Of a DNA stretch of 64,000 bases, positions 25,431 to 34,032 are shown piece after piece. Made by a program: the position numbers and the translations under genes. Source of the stretch: CAIYRG01 sp964494505 (GTDB lineage: Bacteria > Pseudomonadota > Alphaproteobacteria > Micropepsales > Micropepsaceae); contig CAZBRO010000002.1 of NCBI GenBank assembly GCA_964494505.1, forward strand, positions 124,001 to 188,000, given 5' to 3'. Under the pieces are notes generated by a model. It searched no databases. It saw nothing but the letters and a program-made list of their open reading frames with translations, and was not told the DNA's origin. Every line of letters begins with the position of its first letter. Position 1 is the first letter of the stretch.

Positions 25431-25778
25431 TTACGCCTTGGTATCGACCAGCATGCCTTCCATGTCTTTCAGATGGTCGCGCAATTCCACCAATTGCTCC
25501 GGCGGCCATTGCCGGATCACCTCGCCGGTGTCCGGATCGATCGACCGGTAGATGAAGAAGCCGGTCGTCTTGTCCTGCTCGACCTGCAGCTTGGAATTGT
25601 TGGGCAGGCTTTTCTTGATCAGCTTCTCGACCGCGGCCTGAAGCGCTTCGATGCGCATATCCGGTGGAAGATTGGTCGCCGCATCGGGCGCGCCCGGCGC
25701 ATAGGCTGGCGTTTGCGGACGGTTCTGGTTGAGACCGGCCTCACGCGCGCTTGTTGCGTTGGAGATGGGATCGACCAT
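25431..25778 (-). CDS. flaG: FlaG family flagellar protein
   Basis: Protein of 115 residues with a disordered N-terminus (NQNRPQTPAYAPGAP) and the FlaG domain (AVEKLIKKSLPNNSKLQVEQDKTTG, FIYRSIDPDTGEVIRQWPPEQ). FlaG proteins modulate filament assembly or length. It lies 116 bases downstream of the flagellin gene on the same strand. Confidence 0.88.
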   Translation of the reverse strand: MVDPISNATSAREAGLNQNRPQTPAYAPGAPDAATNLPPDMRIEALQAAVEKLIKKSLPNNSKLQVEQDKTTGFFIYRSIDPDTGEVIRQWPPEQLVELRDHLKDMEGMLVDTKA

Positions 25779-25894
25779 GGGCGTGTCGCGATTTTCTCGC
25801 CTTTCTCAGCTGACCGGAACAAAAGAAAACAAAACCATGCGAGAAGCGGGTGGGACCGGCGGCCGCAAGGCTTGGCCGGCCCCATCCAATTCCC

Positions 25895-26719
25895 TTACCT
25901 GAACAGAGACAACGTGATCGACGGGGCCGAATTGGCGATCGCCAAGGCCTGGACGCCGAGCTGTTGTTTCACTTGCAAGGATTGCAGTTTGGCGCTCTCC
26001 GTCGCCATGTCCGCATCCACGAGGTTGCCGATACCGGCATTCAGCGTGTTGACCAGATTGTTCACGAAGTCGCTCTGGATCTGGAACTTCTTCACGCCGG
26101 AGGCGAGCTTCGCCAAGGCCGCGTTGACGTTCTGGATCGAGGAGTTGATCGTGGAAACCATGGTCGACGCCTTGCTCTGCGTCGAAATGGTCGAGGTCGA
26201 CTTGATGGTCACGATGGTGCCGGAAAGCTTCAAGGTCTGGCCGGCGGCCGTGATCTTCTTGGTGCCGTCGGACGACGCCAATGCTTGATAATTGGCAGTC
26301 GAGCCGTCCACCAGATTGACGCCGTTGAACGAGGCGTTCTGCACGATGGTGGTGATCTGATCGCGGAGCGCGGTGAAGTCCGCGTTCAGCGCATTGCGGC
26401 TGGCCGTGTCGAGCGAGGAGTCGGACGCGGCCAGCGCCTTGCCCTTGAGTTCGTTCAACAGGTCGGAAATGGACTGGCCGGCGGAAATCGCAACGTCCAC
26501 GGTCGAAACGCCGCGGTTCAAGGAATCCGATACCGCCTGATAACCCGCTACGTTGCCGCGCATGTTCTGCGCGATGGCATAGACGGCGCCGTTGTCCGTG
26601 GCCGAAGCGACTTTCAAGCCGGAATTGATGTGGCTTTGCGTCGTCTGCAGGTCGGACTGGGTCTGATTGAGGAATTGCAGGGCGGCCATTGCGCCCGTAT
26701 TGGTATTGACGCTTAACAT
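25895..26719 (-). CDS. Flagellin
   Basis: Filament subunit of 274 residues. The conserved N-terminal D0/D1 region (NTNTGAMAALQFLNQTQSDL...INSGLKVASATDNGAVYAIAQNMRG) and C-terminal D1/D0 region (VNNLVNTLNAGIGNLVDADMATESAKLQSLQVKQQLGVQALAIAN) are present, with a short central domain typical of alphaproteobacterial flagellins. The start at 26719 has CGGAGG seven bases upstream. No other structural flagellar genes are nearby. Confidence 0.95.
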   Translation of the reverse strand: MLSVNTNTGAMAALQFLNQTQSDLQTTQSHINSGLKVASATDNGAVYAIAQNMRGNVAGYQAVSDSLNRGVSTVDVAISAGQSISDLLNELKGKALAASDSSLDTASRNALNADFTALRDQITTIVQNASFNGVNLVDGSTANYQALASSDGTKKITAAGQTLKLSGTIVTIKSTSTISTQSKASTMVSTINSSIQNVNAALAKLASGVKKFQIQSDFVNNLVNTLNAGIGNLVDADMATESAKLQSLQVKQQLGVQALAIANSAPSITLSLFR

Positions 26720-27087
26720 TAGTACCTCCGTTCTGGTCGTCTCTGAGCGTTGTGCTCGCGGGATGGTTTGTCCCGGGCGTCCCTTCGCAACGCCCATTCC
26801 GGAAAATTTGAAGCACCCGTTAACGAAGAACCGCGAGCGGCCGCGCCGGACTCCCGAACCGCGCGGAAACCATCAGGGGGCAGAATCCGCCCGGCAAAAA
26901 TTGCCGGGCTGGGAAATTCTTGCCGGGCAGGCGGCAAATCTTGCCGGGTGCCTCGATCCAAAAAGCCCCGAAAACCGCGCTGTTTCCGGAATCGGCGGCT
27001 CGCGCCCGGCGGGGGGCTGAGAAATGTCAGCGGGCGGGCCGGAAGGACCGCACATAATCCGCACGGCTTCCAAGAAGGATATGAGCC
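26720..27087. other. Flagellin upstream region with TTGCCGGG repeats
   Basis: No gene seen. The octamer TTGCCGGG occurs at 26901, 26920 and 26941, with one inverted copy (CCCGGCAA) at 26890-26897, all about 20 bases apart. They lie 170-230 bases upstream of the flagellin start and could be regulator sites. Confidence 0.5.
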
Positions 27088-27342
27088 GTGCGCAGGAACG
27101 AATTTTACGAGCAGGAAACGGCTTTCGTGTCTTGCGAGATCGCCGTCCGGGATGAAGTGGCGGCCGGCGGGCGTAGCACCAAGACGATACCGCGGTTACC
27201 GCCGACCCGTTCCAACGAGGTAAGCCCGCTTCCGGCTATGGTTTGCGTCGTGCTGATTTTGCTCACGAGTGCCGCTCTCTACGCCGCCGGCTATGGGGCC
27301 GCTGTGGGCCTGGCGTCGCTCATGGGTGGCTTCCACGGCTGA
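27088..27342 (+). CDS. Small single-span membrane protein
   Basis: Predicted protein of 84 residues from a GTG with AAGGA about 8 bases upstream. A charged N-terminal half (EFYEQETAFVSCEIAVRDEVAAGGR) is followed by one membrane segment (AMVCVVLILLTSAALYAAGYGAAVGLASLMG). I do not recognise it. It is the first of three tiny membrane-protein genes in a row on this strand. Confidence 0.5.
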   Translation: MRRNEFYEQETAFVSCEIAVRDEVAAGGRSTKTIPRLPPTRSNEVSPLPAMVCVVLILLTSAALYAAGYGAAVGLASLMGGFHG

Positions 27343-27443
27343 GCTGCCGCAACAAACATCGCGACCCGGTCAAAAAGCCGCCCGGGAAATGCCATCATAG
27401 CCGGCAACGAATCACCTGCTCGCCTCAACCGAGGATAGTTACG

Positions 27444-27632
27444 GTGCATAACAAGCAAATGACGGCCGCCGGCAAAGGGGGGAAAGCCGCGGTCGATGAT
27501 CTGGCCGGGGCGGCGCCGCTGCCCCTGTTTCCAAGTGCGCTTCTGATCGGGGCCGCTTCGGTCCTGACCTGGATGGCGGTGTGCGCGATTGTCGCCGGCC
27601 TCTGGGAATTCCTGAGCAGGGGCCCGTTTTAG
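27444..27632 (+). CDS. Small single-span membrane protein
   Basis: A GTG at 27444 with GAGGATA upstream gives 62 residues; an ATG 15 bases later is an alternative. One membrane segment near the C-terminus (LIGAASVLTWMAVCAIVAGLWEFLS). No family recognised. Confidence 0.45.
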   Translation: MHNKQMTAAGKGGKAAVDDLAGAAPLPLFPSALLIGAASVLTWMAVCAIVAGLWEFLSRGPF

Positions 27633-27691
27633 CCGCCGCCGGATTTATGCCTCACGCGTCGCTTGCGGCATTTCGGACAAAGCGCGGATCT

Positions 27692-27705
27692 TTGATCCAG
27701 ATCAG
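27692..27705 (+). promoter_or_regulatory. FNR/FixK-type binding site
   Basis: TTGAT-CCAG-ATCAG differs by one base from the TTGAT-N4-ATCAA consensus of FNR/FixK-type oxygen-responsive regulators. Its centre is about 62 bases before the ATG at 27761, a position suitable for activation from about -41. Confidence 0.6.
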
Positions 27706-27760
27706 AACCTGACCGGCCGATCGGAACAGACTCACGGCACGACCAAATAGGAGTTGTGCC

Positions 27761-27865
27761 ATGCAGATCGTGGATATCGTTTTTCTTGCAATCGTTGTGT
27801 CTTCGCTTGTCGTCTTCGCGGCGTCTCTCGCCTACGCGGACCGGCAGACGAACGGCCGCCTGTAA
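27761..27865 (+). CDS. Very small membrane protein of 34 residues
   Basis: MQIVDIVFLAIVVSSLVVF opens a single membrane helix, followed by a short polar tail (YADRQTNGRL). AGGAG lies 7 bases before the ATG. Similar tiny proteins with an (A)D(R/Y)QT tail occur in other alphaproteobacteria as far as I recall. The FixK-type box upstream suggests expression at low oxygen. Function unknown. Confidence 0.6.
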   Translation: MQIVDIVFLAIVVSSLVVFAASLAYADRQTNGRL

Positions 27866-27874
27866 GAGGTACAG

Positions 27875-27904
27875 GCGCGGCCGGGGTCCCATCCCTGGCC
27901 GCGC
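27875..27904. terminator. Strong hairpin between converging genes
   Basis: GCGCGGCC pairs with GGCCGCGC, with additional GGG/CCC pairing in the middle. It lies between the tiny membrane gene and the end of the cytochrome gene. No T-run follows, so the terminator role is only likely. Confidence 0.5.
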
Positions 27905-27911
27905 GGCGCCG

Positions 27912-28199
27912 TCATTTGTTGTCGCCGTAATTGGCGACCAGATAGTCGATGATGGTGTTGGCGTCGTTCTGCGGAATGGGCGCGCCGAAGGCCATGATCA
28001 TTTTGGTCACTTCGGCGGTCCAGGTCTGCTTGTTCATGAACGGCGCGTTGATGCGGATGTAATCGAGGCTGTGGCATCCGCCGCACATGTTTTCGACGGC
28101 CGGCCGCCCCGGTGCGTCCTTGAGGATGACCGGCGTTTCCGCGGCGAAGGCGCTCGAAACCGCGATCGCCGCGATTGCTGTCAGGCAAAGAGTTCTCAT
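27912..28199 (-). CDS. Sulfite dehydrogenase cytochrome c subunit (SorB-like)
   Basis: Exported mono-haem cytochrome of 95 residues. Signal peptide to AFAAE, haem motif CGGCH in VENMCGGCHSLDYIR, and a C-terminal helix (NDANTIIDYLVANYG) ending just after it. The haem-site wording and position directly after a molybdenum sulfite-oxidase-like gene match SorB, the electron acceptor of SorA. AAGGA precedes the ATG. Confidence 0.82.
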   Translation of the reverse strand: MRTLCLTAIAAIAVSSAFAAETPVILKDAPGRPAVENMCGGCHSLDYIRINAPFMNKQTWTAEVTKMIMAFGAPIPQNDANTIIDYLVANYGDNK

Positions 28200-28212
28200 C
28201 GCAATAATTCCT

Positions 28213-29439
28213 TCACGCAACGACGATGGTCGTGGGCCGCACCACATTGTTGTGGTAGCCGGCGCCGTTGAAGATGAGCGTGTCCACCTGCGTTTCGCCG
28301 AGCCGGTTGCTGGCCCGCGCTAGGATGGTGCGCATGCCCGCTGCGTCCGGGGTGAACGCGTAGCTCCACGGCCGGAAGGAGAAGCGTCCCATGTCGGCGC
28401 CAAGCGTCGCCTCGCGCCAATTGGTGCCGCCATCCACCGACACCGCCACGGAGCGGATACCATAGCCGCCGTCCCAGGCGAGGCCCGTGACGTTCACCGT
28501 TTCGCCCCGCCGCACGCGCGTGCCCTCGGCCGGCCCCACGATCAGAGAGTTGACCACCATTTCGGTGATCGGCGTGTTGACGTCGGTTTCCTGATCGGAG
28601 AAGCGCTGCACCGTCGGGAACATGCCGGTCGGAATGCGGTATGCGCCCTTCATCCAGAAGCCGTCGAAGGGTTTGGTCACGGCTTGAAGCGAGGTGAGGT
28701 GCTTCACCCAATAGGTCGCCGTCCAGCCCGGTACGATCAGCCGCGCCGGATAGCCGTTGAAATGCGGCAGGTCCTGCCCATTCATCGAGAGCGCGATGAT
28801 GGTGTTCTCGTCCATCGCCTTGGTGAGCGGCATGCTCTTGACGAAATCCGGCGTGCCGTTGAGCACGGGTCCGTCGGCGCCGTCCATCACGATCTCCACC
28901 ACGCCCTGCTTGATGCCGGCCTTGGCGAGGACGTCCTTGACCCGCGGCCCGCGCCAGACCGCATTGCCCATCGCGCCCAGGCCCCATTGCACGCCCGGCA
29001 CATGCGGCGTGGAAAGCCCGCGCCGGTTGCCCGAGCACTGGCAGACGGCCGTGATCGACACCTGCTCATAGCCGGTTTGCAAATCGGCGAAGCTGAGCTG
29101 GATCGGCGTCGTCACCCCTTCGCCACCGACTTCGAGCTTCCATTGCTGCACGTCGATTGCCGGGGGAATGCCTGCCAGATGGTAGCGCACGAAGAAGGCG
29201 TCGTTCGGCGTGATGGGCGTGGCGAAGTACGAGGCCGGCGTTTCGAAATTGGGCGGCCGATTGGTCAGCTTGATGAGCGGGCGTTTGCCGGGCAGGGCTT
29301 CCAGAACCGCAGTGTCGTATTCGCCCGGCGGCAGGCCGGTCGTGAGCGGGACGCGTTCGGCCGCCATCAGCCGGCGCGAAAACGCGGCCTCCGCGGCAAC
29401 CGCGCCACCCAAGCCTTGCAGGAAGGTTCGGCGATGCAT
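28213..29439 (-). CDS. Sulfite oxidase-family molybdopterin enzyme (SorA-like)
   Basis: Protein of 408 residues with a twin-arginine-type signal (HRRTFLQGLGGAVAAEA), the oxidoreductase molybdopterin-binding domain with the Mo-ligand cysteine in AVCQCSGNRRG (first or second Cys by family alignment), HFNGYPARLIVPGW and WVKHL, and the C-terminal Mo-co dimerisation domain (VVNSLIVGPAEGTRVRRGETV, VSVDGGTNWREATLG). Expected to oxidise sulfite to sulfate in the periplasm and reduce the downstream cytochrome. The two genes are 13 bases apart. GGAGACGAGAC precedes the ATG. Confidence 0.88.
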   Translation of the reverse strand: MHRRTFLQGLGGAVAAEAAFSRRLMAAERVPLTTGLPPGEYDTAVLEALPGKRPLIKLTNRPPNFETPASYFATPITPNDAFFVRYHLAGIPPAIDVQQWKLEVGGEGVTTPIQLSFADLQTGYEQVSITAVCQCSGNRRGLSTPHVPGVQWGLGAMGNAVWRGPRVKDVLAKAGIKQGVVEIVMDGADGPVLNGTPDFVKSMPLTKAMDENTIIALSMNGQDLPHFNGYPARLIVPGWTATYWVKHLTSLQAVTKPFDGFWMKGAYRIPTGMFPTVQRFSDQETDVNTPITEMVVNSLIVGPAEGTRVRRGETVNVTGLAWDGGYGIRSVAVSVDGGTNWREATLGADMGRFSFRPWSYAFTPDAAGMRTILARASNRLGETQVDTLIFNGAGYHNNVVRPTTIVVA

Positions 29440-29572
29440 GTCTCGTCTCCGGTGATTTCGGGAATTACAGCACACCTGGGCCCGAATTTACACCCCAGCC
29501 GGGATTTCCCTGCAGCCGCGGAAGAGTACAATACACGCTGTGCGTGAGGCTTGCGGACGAGGTTGTCAGGCG

Positions 29573-30493
29573 ATGCGCGGGATTGCTTCATCGGTGGTTG
29601 CAGTAGCGCTGGCGGCGTTTTGCGCGAATGCCGGCGTGGCGCAGCAGACTCCTCCGGCGGCGAGCACACCGGCCGGTTCGTGCCAGAGCGTCACGGCGGA
29701 ATTTCTTCCCGGGCAGGATGGCGATGGCGCGGCGGACCCCGTGCTGTCGCCGGGCGTGAATGTGAATTGCGATTTTCCCGCCATCTCGGCCCGGCTGATG
29801 GAGGAGGGGACAGTCACACTGCGGCTTCATGTGCTGGCCGATGGGACCACCGGTCTCGTGGAGCTGGTGCAAACCAGCAAGCACCCGCGGCTGGATGACG
29901 CGGCATTACGGATCGCCGGGACCAAACTGAAATTCAGTCCGGCCATCAAGGACGGCCGGGCCGTCGAGGTCGAAAGAGAGATCGGCGTCACCTTCAAAAT
30001 TGCGCCGCCCGATCCCAACTGGTTCACCAACGCCTCTTTCCAGAATCCGCCGCCGGTGGAGCAATTGGCCCTTGGGCTGGATGGGTTGCGCTGGGGGATG
30101 ACGCCGGACGACATCAGGCAGATTTTTCCGACGCTTGGCCCGACGATGAAGCTCCGCGGTCAGCCGCTCACCAATCAGGGCGCTTTGTATGTCGACGATT
30201 ACCAATATGGCGGATGTTCTTTCTGGCTCACGCTCCATTTTGCCTTTGGGCACCTCTCCTGGGTGACGTTCACCAGCAGCGATGCATGCGGCGAAGGCAT
30301 CGAAATCCGCACTCGAATCGAAAACGAGCTGAAGGCGCGCTACGGCGATACCGCGTTCCGGAGCGTGGGCGTGCGGGACTGGACGCAGGCGAATTGGAAG
30401 GGAGCGGTCACGGCCGTCGTCTACAATAACATCAGCCTCATCGAGGTGAATTTCCACGCCATCGCCGCGCCTCCTCTGATCATCTTCAATTGA
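29573..30493 (+). CDS. Exported protein with TonB C-terminal-like domain
   Basis: Protein of 306 residues with a signal peptide (SSVVAVALAAFCANAGVAQ) and no N-terminal membrane anchor beyond it. Residues about 55-150 match the TonB C-terminal fold (GTVTLRLHVLADGTTGLVELVQTSKHPRLDDAALRIAGTKLKFSPA). The C-terminal half (DGLRWGMTPDDIRQIFPTL...) is a separate domain of unknown role. It is not a standard TonB because no Pro-rich spacer is present. The start at 29573 is preferred to the GTG at 29540 because the signal peptide begins there. Confidence 0.7.
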   Translation: MRGIASSVVAVALAAFCANAGVAQQTPPAASTPAGSCQSVTAEFLPGQDGDGAADPVLSPGVNVNCDFPAISARLMEEGTVTLRLHVLADGTTGLVELVQTSKHPRLDDAALRIAGTKLKFSPAIKDGRAVEVEREIGVTFKIAPPDPNWFTNASFQNPPPVEQLALGLDGLRWGMTPDDIRQIFPTLGPTMKLRGQPLTNQGALYVDDYQYGGCSFWLTLHFAFGHLSWVTFTSSDACGEGIEIRTRIENELKARYGDTAFRSVGVRDWTQANWKGAVTAVVYNNISLIEVNFHAIAAPPLIIFN

Positions 30494-30503
30494 CCGGTTC
30501 GGC

Positions 30504-31574
30504 ATGGCGCGCCCCGAATGGTTGACCACCGCGTTCGCGCTCCAAAGTGCGGGACGTTTTGGCGACGCGGAGCGCCTCTATTGGCAGGTGCTGCAGCACA
30601 ATCCGGCTGAGGCCGACGCGCTGCATCTGTTGGGGCTCGCCGCTGCGGCGCGCGGCAATCTCGACGAAGCCGAGCGCCTGATCGCGCGCGCCATCGCTGC
30701 AAAGCCCAACCGCGCCGATCTGCACGCAAGCCTCGGCAATCTGTTCTTTGCGCGCGAGCAGGGTCCGAAGATGGCCGAATGCTACCGCCGCGCGTTGCTG
30801 CTTGCCTATTGGGGTGAAATACCGGCGCCGTTTCCGGACATCATCGCCTGTGCCGGGAGCGATCCGGAACCGAACGGCTTTCCGGCCGATCCGCGGGCCT
30901 ACAAATCGCAATTCGTGCAGGACGTGCTGCTCGACCGCTGGGTGTTCGGTGGACTGGCCGGCGGAACATTCGCCGACATCGGCGCCCATGACGGCGTCAC
31001 GCTGAACAATTCGCATTTCTTCGAGACGGTGCGCGGCTGGCGCGGGGTGTGCGTCGAGCCCAATCCCGACGCGTTTGCGCGATTGAAGGCGGCCCGCCGC
31101 TGCCATGTGCTCAATTGCTGCGTTGCCGACCGGCCGGGTACGGCCGGCTTCCTCAAGATTTCCGGCTTTTCCGAAATGCTCTCCGGCATGATCGGCCATT
31201 ACGACCCGGAACATCTCCAGCGCATCGAGGCGGAGGCGCGCGCCTATGGCGGAGCGGCGGAGACCATTTCGGTCGAGACCCGGACGCTGAACGGGATTGC
31301 GGCCGAAGCCGGCCTATCCGAAATCCACTATCTCAGCATCGACACCGAGGGAAGCGAGCTTGCGATTCTGTCGGCCATCGATTTCGGCAAGCTGTTCGTC
31401 CACGCGCTGACTGTCGAGTGCAATTTCGAGCATGTGAAGACGCGCATGGCCGCCATGCTGGCGAGCCAGGGTTTCGTGCATATCCACACGCTGGGGCACG
31501 ACCTTGTCTTCCTCAACCGGGGAAGCCCCTTCTTCGCGGCATTCCACCGCAGGCGAACCGGCGCTCCGATGTGA
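30504..31574 (+). CDS. TPR-FkbM methyltransferase fusion
   Basis: Protein of 356 residues. Two to three TPR units (about 5-105: FALQSAGRFGDAERLYWQVL, LGLAAAARGNLDEAERLIARAI) precede an FkbM-type SAM-dependent methyltransferase domain: GTFADIGAHDGVTLNNS (SAM motif I), CVEPNPDAFARL, and LSIDTEGSELAIL. It probably methylates a glycan or a glycosylated protein. It begins 10 bases after the TonB-domain gene. Confidence 0.85.
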   Translation: MARPEWLTTAFALQSAGRFGDAERLYWQVLQHNPAEADALHLLGLAAAARGNLDEAERLIARAIAAKPNRADLHASLGNLFFAREQGPKMAECYRRALLLAYWGEIPAPFPDIIACAGSDPEPNGFPADPRAYKSQFVQDVLLDRWVFGGLAGGTFADIGAHDGVTLNNSHFFETVRGWRGVCVEPNPDAFARLKAARRCHVLNCCVADRPGTAGFLKISGFSEMLSGMIGHYDPEHLQRIEAEARAYGGAAETISVETRTLNGIAAEAGLSEIHYLSIDTEGSELAILSAIDFGKLFVHALTVECNFEHVKTRMAAMLASQGFVHIHTLGHDLVFLNRGSPFFAAFHRRRTGAPM

Positions 31575-31654
31575 TTGGTCGGATGCCGAAACTATCCTAC
31601 AGTCCGGCCTTCGCGCAGTTTGGCGGCGTGCTTCGACAGGCGAGAATTAGAGCC

Positions 31655-31694
31655 TCATCCTGAGCTTGTCGAAGGATGAGCCCGTCGAAGGAAC
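31655..31694. repeat. TCATCCTGAGCTTGTCGAAGGATGA repeat
   Basis: CTCATCCTGAGC...GAAGGATGAG followed by CCCGTCGAAGG is a well-known dispersed bacterial intergenic repeat. It lies between the methyltransferase gene and the hydrolase gene. Confidence 0.8.
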
Positions 31695-31716
31695 TTCTTA
31701 TTATCGGTTGAGGGAC

Positions 31717-32529
31717 ATGACAGCAGAGAACGGCACTTTTTCGACTTCGGACGGTTGTGCTATTTCCTACACGCTTCAGGGCATGCGGGAGGGCCGCGCG
31801 CCGAAGCTTGCGCTGGTCCATTCGCTGGCGCTCGACAGGAGCGTGTGGGACGGCGTGATCGAGCGGCTTGGGTCGCGCGCCGAAATCCTCACCTATGACG
31901 CGCGCGGGCATGGGCGTTCCGGTCATCCGCATATGGCGTACACGGCAGACCTGTTCGGCCGCGATCTCGCCGAACTGCTCGATCATATCGGCTGGAAATC
32001 GGCCACCGTCGCCGGCTGTTCCATGGGCGGCTGCGTGGCGCAGGCTTTTGCGGGTCAATTCGCGGGCCGCGCGGACGCGCTTGCGCTGATTGACACCTCC
32101 GCTTGGTATGGCCCGGATGGGCCCAAGCAATTCCGCGACCGCGCCGCGGCGGCGAGAGTCAAAGGGATGGCGGGCCTGATCGATTTCCAGAAGTCGCGCT
32201 GGTTCTCCGACAAATTTCTGCCCGCCCATCCTGACCTGGTGCAGAAATATGTCGATGTGTTTCTGGCCAACGATTTCGAGTGCTACGCGTCGAGTTGCGC
32301 GCTGCTTGGAGACGCCGACCTGCGTCCTTACCTCCCGTCGTTCAAGATGCCGGTCACCGTGATTGTGGGCGAGGAAGACTATGCCGCTCCCATTGCCATG
32401 GCAGAGGTGCTGCACGACGCCATCCCCGGATCGAGATTGCACATCATCAAGGGCGGGCGGCATCTCACCCCCATCGAATGCCCGGACGAGATCGCAGGCG
32501 AGATCGGAACGTTGTTGGAACGCATCTGA
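31717..32529 (+). CDS. Alpha/beta hydrolase, 3-oxoadipate enol-lactonase-like
   Basis: Cytoplasmic hydrolase of 270 residues. The fold shows LALVHSLALDRSVWD, YDARGHGRSG, the nucleophile elbow GCSMGGCVAQ (Ser), the acid in VGEEDYAAP and the His in KGGRHLTPIE, close to PcaD-type enol-lactonases of the beta-ketoadipate pathway. No other pca genes are here, so the substrate may differ. The start at 31717 has GAGGG directly upstream. Its stop overlaps the MFS start as TGATG. Confidence 0.8.
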   Translation: MTAENGTFSTSDGCAISYTLQGMREGRAPKLALVHSLALDRSVWDGVIERLGSRAEILTYDARGHGRSGHPHMAYTADLFGRDLAELLDHIGWKSATVAGCSMGGCVAQAFAGQFAGRADALALIDTSAWYGPDGPKQFRDRAAAARVKGMAGLIDFQKSRWFSDKFLPAHPDLVQKYVDVFLANDFECYASSCALLGDADLRPYLPSFKMPVTVIVGEEDYAAPIAMAEVLHDAIPGSRLHIIKGGRHLTPIECPDEIAGEIGTLLERI

Positions 32530-33926
32530 TGTCGGCGGAGCTGCTGCGCGAAGCGGATGTGGAAGCGCGCGCCGCGGCGGCAGCCTCCGATTCCACGCGC
32601 GCGGCCCAACTGATCGCGCGCATCGAATCGGTGCCGTTCTCCAGGTGGCACATCCGGCCGCGAATCATCATGGGGAGCGCCACCTTCTTCGACGCCTTCA
32701 CCGCGCTGTCGCTCGCCTCCGCCACGCCGGTTCTGGTGCGGCTCTGGCATCTGACGCCCGCCGATGTGGGCTATCTGCTCGCCGCCTCCTATATCGGGCA
32801 GTTCGCGGGCGCGCTGATTTTCGGCTGGCTCGGCGAGAAGATCGGCCGCGTGATGAGCGCGACCTGGGCGACCCTCATCATGGCGGTCGTCAGCCTCGCC
32901 TGCGCCTTCACCGGAAATTTCACGCAGATGTTCGTGTGCCGCCTGATCCAGGGCATCGGCGTCGGCGGCGAGATGCCGGTCGCGGCCACCTACATCAACG
33001 AACTCTCGCGCGCGCACGGGCGCGGGCGGTTCTTCATGTTGTACGAATTGATCTTCCCCATCGGGTTTCTCGCGGCCGCGGTTCTGGGCGCACAGCTCGT
33101 CCCGGTCTACGGCTGGAACGTGCTGTTCTTCATCGGCACGGTGCCGGGGCTGATCATCACCTACATGGTGTCGCAGCTTCCCGAATCCCCGCGCTGGCTG
33201 ATCCGAAAAGGGCGCTTCGCGGAAGCCGACGCGATTGTGAAGAGCCTCGAAGCGAGCACCGATGCGCGCAATCCGGTTCCGCCGCACGCGTTCTCCGCCG
33301 CCGCTGCGCAGAAGAGCCGCTGGAGCGAACTGTTCTCGCCGGTCTATCGTCATCGCACGCTGATCGTTTGGGCGATCTGGGCGACGGCCTATGGCGTCAC
33401 CAACGGCCTGAACAATTGGATGCCGACGCTCTACAACACGGTCTATCATTTGCCGCTGCAGGCTTCGCTCAATTTCGCGCTGCTGACCAACACCGTGCAG
33501 ATTCTTGTCTTGCTGGTCTGCGTGTTCGCCATCGACCGCATCGGGCGAAAGGTATGGATGACGGCGTGCTTCGTCGTGGGCGGTTTGGTGCTGGCGCCGC
33601 TTGGCCTGTTCGGCGCGGGCGATGTGAACCGCGTGATCATCTTCGTGACGCTGAGCTACGGCGTGATGAGCACGATCAACACGGTGCTGTATCTCTATAC
33701 GCCGGAGATTTATCCGACCCGCATGCGCGCCATCGGGACGGCGGCCGGGACATGCTGGCTGAGGCTCGCATCGGCCGCAGGGCCGGCCATCGTGGGCCTC
33801 ATGATGGTCGCTCACGGGATCGAATCGGTGTTCCTGATGTTCGCAGGGATCGCATTGCTGGGCGCGCTCGCCGCAACGCAGATGATCGAAACCCGCAACC
33901 GGCGGCTGGAAGACATCGCGCCGTAA
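32529..33926 (+). CDS. MFS transporter, sugar/aromatic-acid porter type
   Basis: Protein of 465 residues with about 12 membrane segments. It has the MFS A-motif between TM2 and TM3 (GWLGEKIGRVMSA), RLIQGIGVGGEMPVAATYINE in TM4-5, PESPRWLIRKGR after TM6 and DRIGRKVWM after TM8, a pattern shared by the SP and AAHS families. The gene is translationally coupled (TGATG) to the lactonase-like hydrolase, so an organic acid or aromatic-derived substrate is plausible. Confidence 0.88.
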   Translation: MSAELLREADVEARAAAAASDSTRAAQLIARIESVPFSRWHIRPRIIMGSATFFDAFTALSLASATPVLVRLWHLTPADVGYLLAASYIGQFAGALIFGWLGEKIGRVMSATWATLIMAVVSLACAFTGNFTQMFVCRLIQGIGVGGEMPVAATYINELSRAHGRGRFFMLYELIFPIGFLAAAVLGAQLVPVYGWNVLFFIGTVPGLIITYMVSQLPESPRWLIRKGRFAEADAIVKSLEASTDARNPVPPHAFSAAAAQKSRWSELFSPVYRHRTLIVWAIWATAYGVTNGLNNWMPTLYNTVYHLPLQASLNFALLTNTVQILVLLVCVFAIDRIGRKVWMTACFVVGGLVLAPLGLFGAGDVNRVIIFVTLSYGVMSTINTVLYLYTPEIYPTRMRAIGTAAGTCWLRLASAAGPAIVGLMMVAHGIESVFLMFAGIALLGALAATQMIETRNRRLEDIAP

Positions 33927-33931
33927 AAACA

Positions 33932-34023
33932 CCTCCCCCAAAAAGGGGGAGGGCGAGGACGGGGTTGATCCAGGGACCCCCACCCGGACGCTTCGCATCC
34001 GGCCTCCCCCTTCCAGGGGGAGG
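33932..34023. repeat. CCTCCCCC/GGGGGAGG double-hairpin repeat
   Basis: Two hairpins (33932-33952 and 34003-34023) flank an internal CCGGACGCTTCGCATCCGG palindrome. The element fills the gap between the converging MFS and array genes and could terminate both. Confidence 0.8.
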
Positions 34024-34032
34024 AGAGGCAGG

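Noticed and set aside
25835..25880. Terminator between flagellin and flaG
   Set aside because: The stem is imperfect and the T-rich tract lies about 20 bases away, so it was not listed as a feature.
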